Assembly: GCF_029407905.1 (NCBI RefSeq)
Contig: NC_073625.1
Span: 173,496,240-173,560,239 of the forward strand
Source: Bubalus kerabau
Lineage: Eukaryota; Chordata; Mammalia; Artiodactyla; Bovidae
Length of the DNA: 64,000 nucleotides
Direction of reading: 5' to 3'
Part shown: piece by piece, positions 22,740 to 34,705 of the stretch
How the letters are laid out: every line of letters starts with the position of its first letter
Position numbering within the stretch: position 1 is the first letter of the stretch
Made by a program: the position numbers and the translations under genes
The notes under the pieces: generated by a model
What the model was told of the DNA's origin: nothing
Seen by the model: the letters and a program-made list of their open reading frames with translations, nothing else
Database searches by the model: none

Positions 22740-23095
22740 ATGGCGGCTGCGACATGGCACACCACAGCGCAGCGAGAGGAGCCACCCCACGTCCGAGGTC
22801 AGGGGCAGCAGCCGGGAGGAGCCAGGAGGAGCTACCCCATGCTCCACGCCGGAGGCCAGGGGCGGCAGCTGGGAGGAGCAACCCACGCCCGAGGCCAGGG
22901 GCGGCGACGAGAGGAGTTACCCGGAGCCCTGGCTGCACGGGCGCAGGAGGGCCTAGAGGAGCTATCCCACATTGAAGGTCAGGAAGGGCGGCGGTGAGGA
23001 GATACCCCTCGTCCAAGGTAAGGAGCAATGGCTGTGCTTTGCTGGAGCAGCTGTGAAGAGATACCCCACGCCCAAGTAAGAGAAACCCAAGTAAG
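22740..23095 (+). promoter_or_regulatory. BovB 5' UTR, GC/CpG-rich internal promoter region
   Basis: Built from imperfect repeats of a gaggagcnaccccacg-type motif (for example around 22778, 22830, 22880 and 22950), each with CpGs still present. By analogy with other LINEs this region should carry the internal promoter. It also yields spurious Ala/Gly/Arg-rich open frames that are not genes. Confidence 0.65.
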
Positions 23096-26000
23096 ATGGT
23101 AGGTGTTGCAAGAGGGCATCAGAGGGCAAACACACTGAAACCATACTCACAGAAAACTAGTCAATCTAATCACACTAGGACCACAGCCTTGTCTAACTCA
23201 ATGAAACTAAGCCATGCCCGTGGGGCAACCCAAGACGGGTGGGTAATGGTGGAGAGATTTGACAGAATGTGGTCCACTGGAGAAGGGAATGGCAAACCAC
23301 TTGAGTATTCTTGCCTTGAGAACCCCATGAACAGTATGCAAAGGCAAAATGATAGGATACTGAAAGAGAAACTCCCCAAGTCAGTAGGTGCCCAATATGC
23401 TACTGGAGATCAGTGGAGAAATAACTCCAGAAAGAATGAAGGGATGGAGCCAAAGCAAAAACAATACCCAGCTGTGGATGTGACTGGTGATAGAAACAAG
23501 GTCCGATGCTGTAAAGAGCAATATTGCATAGGAAGCTGGAATGTCAGGTCCATGAATCAAGGCAAATTGGAAGTGGTCAAACAAGAGATGGCAAGAGTGA
23601 ATGTTGACATTCTAGGAATCAGCGAACTGAAATGGGTGAATTTAACTCAGATGACCCTTATATCTACTACTGCAGGCAGGAATCCCTCAGAAGAAATGGA
23701 GTGGCCATGATAGTCAACAAAAGAGTCCGAAATGCAGTACTTGGATACAATCTCAAAAACGACAGAATGATCTCTGTTGGTTTCCAAGGCAAACCATTCA
23801 ATATCACAGTAATCCAAGTCTGTGCCCCAACCAGTAACACTGAAGAAGCTGAAGTTGAACGGTTCTATGAAGACCTCCAAGACCTTTTAGAACTAACACC
23901 CAAAAAAGATGTCCTTTTCATTATAGGGGACTGGAATGCAAAAGTAGGAAGTCAAGAAACACCTGGAGTAACAGGCAAATTTGGCTTTGGAATAGGGAAT
24001 GAAGCAGGGCAAAGACTAGTAGAGTTTTGCCAAGAAAATGCACTGGTCATAACAAACACCCTCTTCCAACAACACAAGAGAAGACTCTATACATGGACAT
24101 CACCAGATGGTCAACACTGAAATCAGATTGATTCTATTCTTTGCAGCCAAAGATGGAGAAGCTCTATACAGTCAGCAAAAACAAGACCAGGAGCTGACTG
24201 TGGCTCAGATCATGAACTCCTTATTGCCAAATTCAGACTTAAATTGAAGAAAGTAGGGAAAACCGCTAGACCATTCAGGTATGACCTAAATCAAGTCCCT
24301 TATGATTATACAGTGGCAGTGAGAAATAGATTTCAGGGCCTAGATCTGATAGATAGAGTGCCTGATGAACTATGGAATGAGGTTCGTGACATTGTACAGG
24401 AGACAGGGATCAAGACCATTCCCATAGAAAAGAAATGCAAAAAAGCAAAATGGCTGTCTGGGGAGGCCTTACAAATAGCTGTGAAAAGAAGAGAAGCAAA
24501 AAGCAAAGGAGAAAAGGAAAGATATAAACATCTGAATGCAGAGTTCCAAAGAATAGCAAGAAGAGATAAGAAAGCCTTCTTCAGCGATCAATGCAAAGAA
24601 ATAGAGGAAAACAACAGAATGGGAAAGACTAGGGATCTCTTCAAGAAAATCAGAGACACCAAAGGAACATTTCATGCAAAGATGAGCTCGATAAAGGACA
24701 GAAATGGTATGGACCTAATAGAAGCAGAAGACATTAAGAAGTGATGGCAAGAATACACAGAAGAACTGTACAAAAAAGATCTTCACAACCCAGATAATCA
24801 CAATGGTGTGATCACTGACCTAGAGCCAGACATCCTGGAATGTGAAGTCAAGTGGGCCTTAGAAAGCATCACTACGAACAAAGCTAGTGGAGGTGATGGA
24901 ATTCCAGTTGAGCTATTTCAAATCCTGAAAGATGATGCTATGGAAGTGCTGCACTCAATATGCCAGCAAATTTGGAAAACTCAGCAGTGGCCACAGGACT
25001 GGAAAAAATCAGTTTTCATTCCAATCCCAAAGAAAGGCAATGCCAAAGAATGCTCAAACTACTGCACAATTGCACTCATCTCACACACTAGTAAAGTCAT
25101 GCTCAAAATTCTCCAAGCCAGGTTTCAGCAATATGTGAACTGTGAACTTCCTGATGTTCAAGCTGGTTTTAGAAAAGGCAGAGGAACCAGAGATCAAATT
25201 GCCAACATCCGCTGGATCATAGAAAAAGCAAGAGCGTTCCAGAAAAACATCTATTTCTGGTTTATTGACTATGCCAAAGCCTTTGACTGTGTGGATCACA
25301 ATAAACTGTGGAAAATTCTGAAAGAGATGGGAATACCAGACCACCTGATCTGCCTCTTGAGAAATTTGTATGCGGGTCAGGAAGCAACAGTTAGAACTGG
25401 ACATGGAACAACAGACTGGTTCCAAATAGGAAAAGGAGTTCGTCAAGGCTGTATATTGTCACCCTGTTTATTTAACATATGCAGAATACATCATGAGAAA
25501 CGCTGGACTGGAAGAAACACAAGCTGGAATCAAGATTTCTGGGAGAAATATCAATCACCTCAGATATGCAGATGACACCACCCTTATGGCAGAAAGTGAA
25601 GAGGAACTCAAAAGCCTCTTGATGAAAGTGAAAGTGGAGAGTGAAAAAGTTGGCTTAAAGCTCAACATTCAGAAAACGAAGATCATGGCATCTGGTCCCA
25701 TCACTTCGTGGGAAATAGATGGGGAAACAGTGGAAACAGTGTCAGACTTTATTTTTCTGGGCTCCAAAATCACTGCAGATGGTGACTGCAGCCATGAAAT
25801 TAAAAGACGCTTACTCCTTGGAAGGAAAGTTATGACCAACCTAGATAGCATATTCAAAAGCAGAGCCATTACTTTGCCAACAAAGGTTCATCTAGTCAAG
25901 GCTATGGTTTCTTCTGTAGTCATGTATGGATGTGAGAGTTGGACTGTGAAGAAGGCTGAGCACCTTGAAGTGTGGTGTTGGAGAAGACTCTTGAGAGTCC

Positions 26001-26320
26001 CTTGGACTGCAAGGAGATCCAACCAGTCCATTCTGAAGGAGATCAGCCCTGGGATTTCTTTGGAAGCAATGATGCTAAAGCTGAAACTCCAGTACTTTGG
26101 CCACCTCATGTGAAGAGTTGACTCATTGGAAAAGCCTCTGATGCTGGGAGGGATTGTGGGCAGGAGGAGAAGGGGACGACAGAGGATGAGATGGCTGGAT
26201 GGCATCACTGACTCGATGGACGTGAGTCTGAGTGAACTCCGGGAGTTGGTGATGGACAGGGAGGCCTGGCGTGCTGCGATTCATGGGGTCGCAAAGAGTC
26301 GGACATGACTGAGCGACTGA
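23096..26320 (+). pseudogene. BovB ORF, five to six lesions from intact (endonuclease-RT)
   Basis: Plausible start ATG at 23096. The N-terminal endonuclease has 'GSWNVRSMNQGKLE' around 23530 and GDWNAKVG around 23925, followed by SDHELL near 24207; the RT has YADDT at 25565-25579. Comparison with other copies shows a 10-bp deletion near 23635 (frameshift between short aatgg repeats), CGA to TGA at 24118-24120, AGA to TGA at 24742-24744, a 2-bp deletion near 25474, CGA to TGA at 26111-26113 and CGA to TGA at 26306-26308. Three of the four stops are CpG transitions, as expected for a methylated silent element. The family is known to have one long ORF and to mobilise by target-primed reverse transcription. 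Confidence 0.85.
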
Positions 26321-26743
26321 TCTGATCTGATGTGACCTGTGTCCAATGACCTTGACCAGATCTCTTATTAATAATATTAATTTAGCTATAGAGTTTTGTG
26401 CTTTTCTATAAAGACTATCATCTGATTTAATGCCAGTTTGGTTTTTTTCCTTTTCCATCTATTCTTTCTTATTATTTTCTTTTTTGTACAATGAGGACCT
26501 ATTTAACACTGATTAGTTATGAGAACAAGCATTTTCATATTCCATTTTTTTTAAGCTTTCAGTGTTTCATCGTTGAGAATGGTTTTTGCCATAGTATTTT
26601 AGGGACATCCTTCATTGGGGTTCTAGTTTTTTTTATAGTTTTATTTAATCATTATTCAGTACTTTTCCTGTCCGTATTTGAGATGATCATTACTGTCCTT
26701 CTTTAGTCTGTTCATGTGGTCAGTTGCATGAATATATTTTCTA

Positions 26744-27130
26744 ATGTTAAAAACCAGACACCAGGCCCCAAATGCAGTCAGTCATGCTAAGCCCCATGTC
26801 ACCAAACTAAGACTTACTTACAGTTTCTGGCTCTCCCAGAATTGCAGTCTTAAACCAATCAGTCAGGAATCACCTGATTAGCATTAGTTAGGTCATCTAC
26901 CTGACTGGACTCTTGCTATCCCCTAAAGGAAAAAGACCTTGAAATAACCAGCCTGCTTTTAGCCTAGTATGATTACCTTGTTCCTGCCCTCTTCTGCCTA
27001 GTCTCTCATATTGTATAGCTCCTTGGGGCTCCTTTCCATCTGCTAATGGGATGCTGCTTCGTGAATCATTGAATAAAGCCAATAAAATCTTCAAAATTTA
27101 CTCAGTCGGATTTTGATTTTGGATTGTAAT
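26744..27130 (+). mobile_element. LTR-like insertion within the old L1
   Basis: The L1 sequence breaks at 'ctaatgttaa' and resumes at 'cctacctgg'. Between them lies a non-L1 segment with polyadenylation signals (gaataaagcc and caataaaatc around 27071-27087) and a 3' end 'ttactcagtcggattttg' typical of ERV LTR R/U5 regions. The ends are eroded and I could not fix the duplication. Confidence 0.5.
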
Positions 27131-27416
27131 ATTTAACCTACCTGGTTTGAGATAAGCCCAACTTGGTCATGTTGTATTATATTTGCTGATCAATAACTGG
27201 TCTGTTGCCACTCTATTTAGGACTTTGTATATACATTCATGGGCAAGACTCTCTCTGAGTTCTTTTCTTGCTCTTGTCTGGGTATCAAAATTATGTTGCC
27301 TTTATATAATGAGTTGGAGAGTTAAGGCTTCCAGGGGATCTTTATGGCCCTTCTGTCCAGAGTCAAGGCCACATCGGCTTGCTACCACCTTTTGTGGGAT
27401 AGATGTTTCCACGGAT

Positions 27417-27624
27417 TTGTTGTTGTTGTTGAGTCGCTAAGTCATGTCCGACTCTTTTGCGACCTCCTGGACTGTAGCACACCAGGTTTCTTTGTCCATG
27501 GGATTTCCTAGACAAATGAGTTCCCATTTCCTTCTCCAGGGGATTTTCCCATCCCTGGGATCGAACCTGCATCCCCTGCATTGGCAGGCAGATTCTTTAC
27601 CACTGAGCCACCAGGGAAACCACC
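27417..27624 (-). repeat. Bov-tA SINE, antisense
   Basis: Starts with a gttgttgttgttg tail and 'gagtcgctaagtcatgtccg', and ends 'accactgagccaccagggaa'. Full length. Confidence 0.9.
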
Positions 27625-27960
27625 TTCTTTAAGGATCTTCTTTAAGGCCCCAGCTTTATTTGAGACTCTAAGTGCTGACTTCCTCTTGCCAAGGCCTCAC
27701 ACAGTATTTCTGCCCTTCTCCCCGAGTCTTGAACACCAAGTCCTTCTGTGCAGGATTTTACCAATGCCTTAGTGCAGTCATGCTTTAGCATTAGTTGGCT
27801 TTCTTAGTTTTGTATTCTCTCGTAATTCTGACTTCTGAGGTTTTCTCTTAATTTCATGTCAATTTAGCCACAAATTTTAAAATATTAAAATATATATATA
27901 TATGTTCCCAGAGTATTAGGTGTTTTATGGTGGGAAGGTTTGGTGTCATCCAGTCTACCA
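27625..27960. other. Unassigned AT-rich sequence
   Basis: No recognised exon. Includes a short (TA)n run near 27893-27903. Confidence 0.4.
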
Positions 27961-28682
27961 TATTGCTCTATGTGGGAGGGTTTTTTAAAATTAATTTTTA
28001 AAAACAGTTTTTTGAAGCCTAGGTAATATAATCACATATTTCAAAATTCAAAGGTACAAAAGAGTATACAGTGAAAAGTCAATCTCACCCTTTGCCTCCC
28101 CCATTTTCTCCAGCTAGTGTTAAATTTTTCTTACATAGTCTTTCAAAGAAATTCTATGCATAGAGAAACAAATGTTTATACAAATGATAGCATACTGAAC
28201 CCACTGTTCTATACGTTGTTTTTTCTTTAACCTAATATTAAATTTTTGTTAGTTTTGAGAGGTTTAACAGATAGCAAGACCAGAGGGCCTCAGGCGGCAG
28301 GAGTAAATAAACTGCAAGTGGCAGACCTTTCCCGCCCACCCCCCTCCCCCGCCCTTCTCTACACAAAATTACAAGAGTCTTCTTTTAATTCTGTGTTGAT
28401 AACACATGTTTCCTTTTCTCAAACCTTGAGTGAACCAAAGCGTTTTTCTTATGAAACTATGTATTTGCTTTGAAATCTGCCTTTTTGTTCTACCTAAGAC
28501 TAACCTTTTTTTCTTTTCTCAAATCTTGGGCTGATAATGGCTCAACAAACCAGTATTCACGTCAATTGTTTTATGGCTGGGGGGTGCCTTTCTATCTCAA
28601 AAATGCATATTCTGGGAGAAGGGCCTGAGGAGAAGGGCCCCTCAGCCTTGAGGTGTTTCCCTTATCTGATTAGCAGCTTGCT

Positions 28683-29063
28683 CAGATCAGATCAGTCGCT
28701 CAGTCATGTCCGACTCTTTGCAACCCCATGAATTGCAGCACGCCAGGCCTCCCTGTCCATCACCAACTCCCGGAGTTCACTCAGACTCACGTCCATCGAG
28801 TCAGTGATGCCATCCAGCCATCTCATCCTCTGTCGTCCCCTTCTCCTCCTGCCCCCAATCCCTCCCAGCATCAGAGTCTTTTCCAATGAGTCAACTCTTC
28901 ACCAAAGTACTGGAGTTTCAGCTTTAGCATCATTGCTTCCAAAGAAATCCCAGGGCTGATCTCCTTTAGAATGGACTGGTTGGATCTCCTTGCAGTCCAA
29001 GGGACTCTCAAGAGTCTTCTCCAACACCACAGTTCAAAAGCATCAATTCTTCGGCGCTCAGCC
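28683..29063 (-). mobile_element. 5'-truncated BovB 3' end inside the LTR
   Basis: A (ctgat)-type tail (tcagatcagatcagtcgc) at the low end runs to 'cttcggcgctcagcc' at the truncation point. The C-terminal signature is the GISLEAMMLKLK type. Confidence 0.85.
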
Positions 29064-29073
29064 TAACAGACCT

Positions 29074-29207
29074 GAAAAGTGAAGTCGTTCAGTTGTGTCC
29101 GACTCTTTGTGACCCCATGGATCATAGCCTACCACGCTCCTCCATCCATAGGATTTTCCAGGCAAGAGTACTGGAGTGGGTTGCCATTTCCTTCTCCTAA
29201 AATGCCT
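29074..29207 (-). repeat. Bov-A-type SINE part, antisense
   Basis: 'gtcgttcagttgtgtccgac' to 'gttgccatttccttctcc'. The tRNA-like head is missing. Confidence 0.85.
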
Positions 29208-29949
29208 TGCTAAAAACTAACAAAGGGGCACTCTTTCTGTCCCCTTCTGATGTCTTTGTCAGAAGCTTTCCATATATCTTTTATACTTTAATAAAACTTT
29301 GCTATACAAAAAGTTCTGAGTAGTCAAGCCCTGTCTCTGGCCCCAGATTGAAATCCTCTCCTCTGGAGGTCATGAATCCCAGTGTAGCAAAAGGCTTGCA
29401 ACCGCAGCCTTTCAGTTTCATACTACATAAAAGTCTTTCCCATTAAAATTCTTCTATAGACATAACACTTTTTTAAAAATTTTTTTTTATTAAAGGATAA
29501 TTGCTTTACAGAATTTTGTTGTTTTTTGTCAAACCTCAACATAAATCAACCATAGGTATACATATATCCCCTCCCTTTTGAACCTCCCTCTCATCTCCCA
29601 CCCCATCCCACCCCTCTAGGTTGATACAGAGCCCCTGTTTGAGTTTCCTGAGCCATACAGCAAATTCCCATTGGCTATCTATTTTACATATGGTAATGTA
29701 AGTTTCTGTGTTACTCTTTCCATACATCTCAACCTCTCCTCCCCTCTCCACATGACCATAAGTCTATTCTCTATGTCTGTTTCTCCATTGCTGCCCTGCA
29801 AATAAATACTTCAGTACCATTTTTCTAGATTTCTGGACTAATGCATAGTCTATATATACATTAGATTACGACAGTTATCTTTCTCTTTCTGACTTACTTC
29901 ACTCTGTATAATAGGTTTTAGGTTCATCCACCTCATTGAAACTGACTCA

Positions 29950-32900
29950 AATGTGTTCCTTTTTATGGCTGCATAATATTCCATTGTCTATGCTGCTGCT
30001 GCTACAAAGTCGCTTCAGTCATGTCCAACTCTGTGCGACCCTATGGACAACAGCCTACCAGGGATTCAGTCCACGGGATTCTCTAGGCAAGAATACTGGA
30101 GTGGGTTGCCATGTTCTTCTCCATCCATTGTCTATATGTACCACTAATTCTTTATCCATTCATCTGTCGATAGACATCTGGGTTGCTTCCATGTTATAGC
30201 TACTATACATAGTGCTGCAATGAACAATGGGATACCTGTGTCTTTTTCAGTTTTTGTTTCCTCAGGGTATATGCCTAGGAGTGGCATTGCTGGGTCATAT
30301 GGTGGTTTTATTCCTAGTTTTTTAAGGAATCTCTATACCATCTTCCATACTGGCTGTATCAATTTACATTCCCACCAACAGTGCAAGAGCATTCCCTTTT
30401 CTCCACACTCTCTCCAGCATTTATTGTTTGTAGACTTTTTGATGATGACCATTCTGACTGGTGTGCGGTGATATCTCATTGTAGTTTTGATTTGCATTTC
30501 TCTAATAATGAGCGATGTTGAGCATCTTTTCATGTGCTTGTTAGCCATCTGCATGTTTTTGGAGAAATGTCTGTTTAGGTCTTTTTCCCACTTTTTGATT
30601 AGGTTGTTTGTTTTTCTGCTATTGAGTTGTATGAATTACTTGTATATTTTGGAAATTAATCCTTTGCCCATTGTTTCATTTGCTATTATTTTCTCCCATT
30701 CTGAGGGTTGTCTTTTCACCTTGCTTACAGTTTCCTTTGCTGTGCAAAAGCTTTTAAATTTAATCAGGTCCCACTTGTTTACTTTTGTTTTTATTTCCAT
30801 TACTCTAGGAGATGGGTCATAGAGGATCTTGCTTTGATTTATGTCATTGAGTGTTCTGCCTATGTTTTGCTCTAAGAGTTTTATAGTTTCTGGTCTTACA
30901 TTTAGATGCTTAATCCATTTTGAGTTTATCTTTGTGTATGGTGTTAGGAAGTGTTCTAATTTCATTCTTTTACATGTAGCTGTCCAGTTTTCCCAGCACC
31001 ATTTATTGAAGAGGCTGTCTTTGCCCTATTGTATATTTTTGCCTTCTTTGTCAAAAATAAGGTACCCATAAGTGGATGGGTTTATTTCTGGGCTTTCTAT
31101 CTTGTTCCATTGGTCTATAGTTTTGTTTTTGTGGCAGTACCATACTGTCTTGATGACCGTAGCTTTGTAGTATAATCTGAAGTCAGGAAGGTTGATTCCT
31201 CCAGCTCCATTCTTCTTTCTCAAAGCTGCTTTGGCTGTTTGGGGTCTTTTGTGTTTCCATATGAATTGTGAAATTTTTTGTTCTAGTTCTGTGAAAAATG
31301 CCACTGATAATTTGGTAAGGATCACATTGAATCTGTAGATTGTGTTTGGTAGTATAGTCATTTTCACAGTACTGAGTCTTCCTACCCAGGAACATGGAAT
31401 ATCTGTCTGTCTGTTTATATCATCTTTGATTTCTTTCATCAGTGTCTTATAATTTTCTGTGCACAGTTCTTTTGTCTCCTTAGGTAAGTCTATTCCTAGA
31501 TATTTAATTCTTTTTGTTGCAATGGTGAATGGGATTGATTCCTTAACTTCTCTTTCTGAATTTTCATTGTTAATATATAGAAATGCAAGTGATTTCTGTG
31601 TATTGATTTTGTATCCTGCAACTTTGTTAAATTCACCGACTAGCTCTAGTAATTTTCTGATACTATCTTTAAGGTTTTCTACGTACAGTATCATGTCGTC
31701 TGCAAACAGTGAGAGCTTTACTTCTTCTTTTCTGATCTGGATTCCTTTTATTTCTTTTTCTTCTCTGATTGCTATAGCTAGGACTTCTAGAACTATGTTG
31801 AATAATAGTGGTGAAAGTGGACATCCTTGTCTTGTTCCTTAGGGGAATGCTTTCAGTTTTTCACCATTGAGAATAATGTTTGCTGTAGGCTTATCATCTT
31901 ATGTTGAGGTAGACTATGCCCATTTTTTGAGTTTTAATCATAAATGGGTGCTGTATTTTGTCAAAGGCTTTTTTTCTGCATCTATTGAGATTATCATATG
32001 GTTTTTATCTTTCAATTTGTTAATATGGTGTATCACATTGATTGATTTGCATATATCGAAGAACACTTGCATCCCTGGAATAAACCTAACTTGATCAAGT
32101 TGTATGATCAAGTTGTGTTACTGAATTCTGTTTGCTAAAATTTTGTTGAGGATTTTTGCATCTATGTTCATCAGTGATATTGGCCTGTAGTTTTCTTTTT
32201 TTGTGTGTTGTCTTTGTCTGGGTTTGGTATCAGGGTGATGGTGGCCTCATAGGATGAGTTTGGAAGTGTTCTTTCCTCTATAATTTTTTTTAAAGAGTTT
32301 TAGAAAGATAGGCATTAGCTCTCCTCTAAATGTTTGATAGAATTCTCCTGTGAAGCCATTTGGTCCTGGGCTTTTGTTTTTTGGGAGATTTTTTTTATCA
32401 CAGCTTCAATTTCAGTGCTTTTAATTGGCTTGTTCATAATTTCTATTTCTTCCTGGTTCAGTCTTGGAAGGCTGAACGTTTCTAAGAATCTGTCCATTTA
32501 TTCTGGGTTATCTATTTTATTGCCATATAGTTGTTCGTAATAGCCTCTTATAATCCTTTCTATTTCTGCATTGTCTGTTGTAACCTCTCCTTTTTCATTT
32601 CTAATCTTGTTGATTTGATTCATCTCTCTTTTTTTCTTGAAGAGTCTGGCTAAAGGTTTGTCAATTTTGTTTATTTTCTCAAAAAAACAGTTTTTAGTTT
32701 TATTAATCTTTAGTATTGTTTCTTTCAATTCTTTTTCATTTATTTCTGTTCAGATCTTTAGGATTTCTTCCCTTCTACTAATTTTGGGGTTTTTTTGTTC
32801 TTCTTTTTCCAGTTGTTTTAGGTGCAAAGTTAGGTTTTCTATTAGATGTTTTTCTTGTTTCTTGAGGTAGGATTGTGTTGCTATAAACTTCCCTCTTAGA

Positions 32901-33794
32901 GCTGCTTTTGCTGCATCCTATAGGTTTTGAGTTGTCATGTTTTCATTGTCATTTGTTTCTAGAAATTTTTTGATTTCCCTTTTGATTTCTTCAGTAACTT
33001 GTTGGTTATTTAGAAATGTGTTGTTTAATCTCCATGTGTTTGTGTTTTTCACAGTTTTTTTTCTTGTAATTGATATCTAGTTTCATAGTGTTGTGATTGG
33101 AGAAGATGCCTGATACGATTTCAATTTTTTTAAATTTACTGAGGTTTGATTTGTGACCCAAGATGTGGTCTGGGTCATATTCCATGTGCACTTGAAATAT
33201 TCCATGTGTACTTGAGAAGAAGCTGTATTCTTCTGCTTTTGGATGGAATGTCCTAAAGATATCAATGAGATCTATCTCATCTAATGCATAATTTATGCCT
33301 TGTATTTCCTTATTAATTTTCTGTTTTGATGATCTGTCCATTGGTGTGAGTGGGGTGTTAAAGTTTCCTACTATTATTGTATTACTGTCAATTTCTCCTT
33401 TTATGCTTGTTAGTGTTTGTATTATGTATTGAGGTGCTCCTATGTTGGGTGCTTAGATATTTACAATTGTTATGTCTTCCTTTTGGATTGATCCCTTGAT
33501 CATTATGTAATGTCCTTCCTTATTTCTTGTAATCTTCTTTTTTATAGGGTCTATTTTGTCTGATATGAGGATTGATACTTCAGCTTTGTTTTGCTTCCCA
33601 TTTGCATGGAATATAATTTTCCATCTTCTCACTTTCAGTCTAGATGTGTCTTGAGGTCTCAAGTGGGTTTCTTGTAGACAGCATATATATGGGTCCTGTT
33701 TTTGTATCTGTTCAGCCAGTCTCTGTCTTTTGGTTGGAGCATTTAATCCATTTATATTGAAAGTAATTATTGAGATATATGTTCCTATTGCCAT
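29950..33794 (-). pseudogene. L1 ORF2 (endonuclease-RT), degenerate
   Basis: The ORF2 start codes ITFNINGLNAP and an LQETHL motif (APE endonuclease) between 33794 and 33640, then hits a stop at 33453. The RT catalytic FADD lies at 31695-31706 and leads into a 222-codon open stretch (31026-31694). The C-terminal Cys-rich region includes CGEKGMLLHCWWECK (near 30380-30430). Several stops and frameshifts separate these parts, and a 20-bp duplication of an attccatgtg-containing segment (about 33178-33217) adds damage. A SINE interrupts the C-terminal end. It cannot encode a working ORF2p. Confidence 0.8.
29992..30124 (-). repeat. Bov-A SINE with (GCT)n tail in L1 ORF2 end
   Basis: Antisense Bov-A unit with a gctgctgctgct tail. 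A perfect 11-bp target-site duplication, ccattgtctat, lies at 29981-29991 and 30125-30135. Confidence 0.95.
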
Positions 33795-33849
33795 TTTCTT
33801 AATTGTTTCAGTTGATTTTGAGGATCTTTTTTCTTCTCTTGTATTTCTT

Positions 33850-34705
33850 GACTATATAAGTCCCTTTAACATTTGTTGTAAAGCTGGTTTGGTGGTACTG
33901 AATTCTCTTAACTTTTGCTTGTCTGAAAAGCTTTTTATTTCTCCATCAATTTTGAACAAGATCCTTGCTGGGTACAGTAATCTTGGTTGCAAATTTTTCC
34001 TTTTCAGTACTTTAAATATATCCTGCCATTCCCTTCTGGCCTGTAGAATTTCTGTTGAAAGATCAGCTGTTAAGTGTATGTTACTTGTTGCTTCTCTCTT
34101 GTGGCTTTTAATATTTTTTCTTTCTGTTTAGTCTTTGTTAGTTTGATTAGTATGTGTCTTGGTGTGTTTCTCCTTGGGTTTATTCTGTATGGGACTCTTT
34201 GTTCCTCTTGGACTTGATTGACCTTTTCCATTTGGGGAAATTTTCAACTATAATCTCTTCAAAATGTTTCTCATACCTTTTCTTTTTCTCTTCTTCTTCT
34301 GGTATCCCTATAATTTGACTGTTGGTGTGTTTGATACTGTCCCAGAGGTCTCTGAGACTATCCTCAGTTCTTTTAATTCTTTTTAGTTTATACTGCTCTT
34401 CAGAACTTATTTCCACCATTTTATCTTCCAGCTCACTGAATCGTTATTCTGCTTCAGATATTCTGCTATTGATTCCTTCTAGAGTATTTTTAATTTCAGT
34501 AATTCTGTTGTTTGACTCTGCATATTTATTCTTTAATTCTTCTAGGTCTTTGTTAATTGATTCTTGCATTTTCTCCATTTGGTTTTCAAGGTTTTTGACC
34601 ATCTTTACTTTCATTATTCTGAATTATTTTTCAGTTAATTTGCCTATTTCCTCTTTATTTATTTGGACTTCTGTGTTTCTAGTTTGTTCCTTCATTTGTG
34701 TAGTA
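33850..34705 (-). pseudogene. L1 ORF1 (RNA-binding chaperone), degenerate
   Basis: On the minus strand it begins around MKEQTRNTEVQ (near 34695) and continues through a coiled-coil-type Lys/Glu-rich region to the conserved IKRTEDSLRDLWDSIKH-type segment (34180-34419). ORF1p normally forms trimers through the coiled coil and binds L1 RNA. Stops and frame changes divide it. Confidence 0.7.

Larger units (their letters stand above)
22740..26332 (+). mobile_element. Full-length or nearly full-length BovB LINE (3.6 kb)
   Basis: The most complete BovB of the window. It has a GC-rich 5' UTR with many CpGs (22740-23095), a long ORF region (23096 to about 26320) and a (ctgat)n 3' tail (26316-26332). 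It lies inside the ancient antisense L1, whose text stops at 22738 and resumes after 26332. I could not find a convincing target-site duplication. Confidence 0.9.
19680..27320 (-). mobile_element. Ancient L1 (ORF2 region), antisense, split by at least five insertions
   Basis: Antisense L1 text reappears in the correct order in 19680-20082, 20273-20393, about 20715-21470, 22540-22738, 26333-26743 and 27131-27320. Diagnostic stretches are 'ttggatgctaagtccttgtc' (19907 onward), 'tctaaaagttaacttgggga' (20968 onward), 'gcagaaatacaattag' (22717 onward) and 'taagcccaacttggtcatg' (27153 onward). The insertions are listed separately. Divergence is high, so the subfamily (L1M class) is an estimate and some gaps may not belong to it. 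Confidence 0.6.
28256..29414 (+). mobile_element. Second ERV LTR, interrupted by a BovB and a Bov SINE
   Basis: Begins tgagagg and ends ctttca. The flanking 4-bp duplication gttt lies at 28252-28255 and 29415-29418. The 3' portion (29208-29414) is clearly related to the 16777-17307 LTR, including the aataaaactttgctat polyadenylation region. The 5' part (28256-28682) differs, so it is a different subfamily. Inserts at 28683-29063 and 29074-29207 split it. No internal coding region. Confidence 0.75.

Noticed and set aside
22659..22997. Ala/Gly/Arg-rich frames on both strands as a small protein gene
   Set aside because: They coincide with the CpG-rich repeated motifs of the BovB 5' UTR; all six frames are open because stops are rare there.
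31026..31694. 222-codon frame as an active reverse transcriptase
   Set aside because: It is a fragment of L1 ORF2 downstream of FADD; upstream and downstream parts of the ORF are broken.
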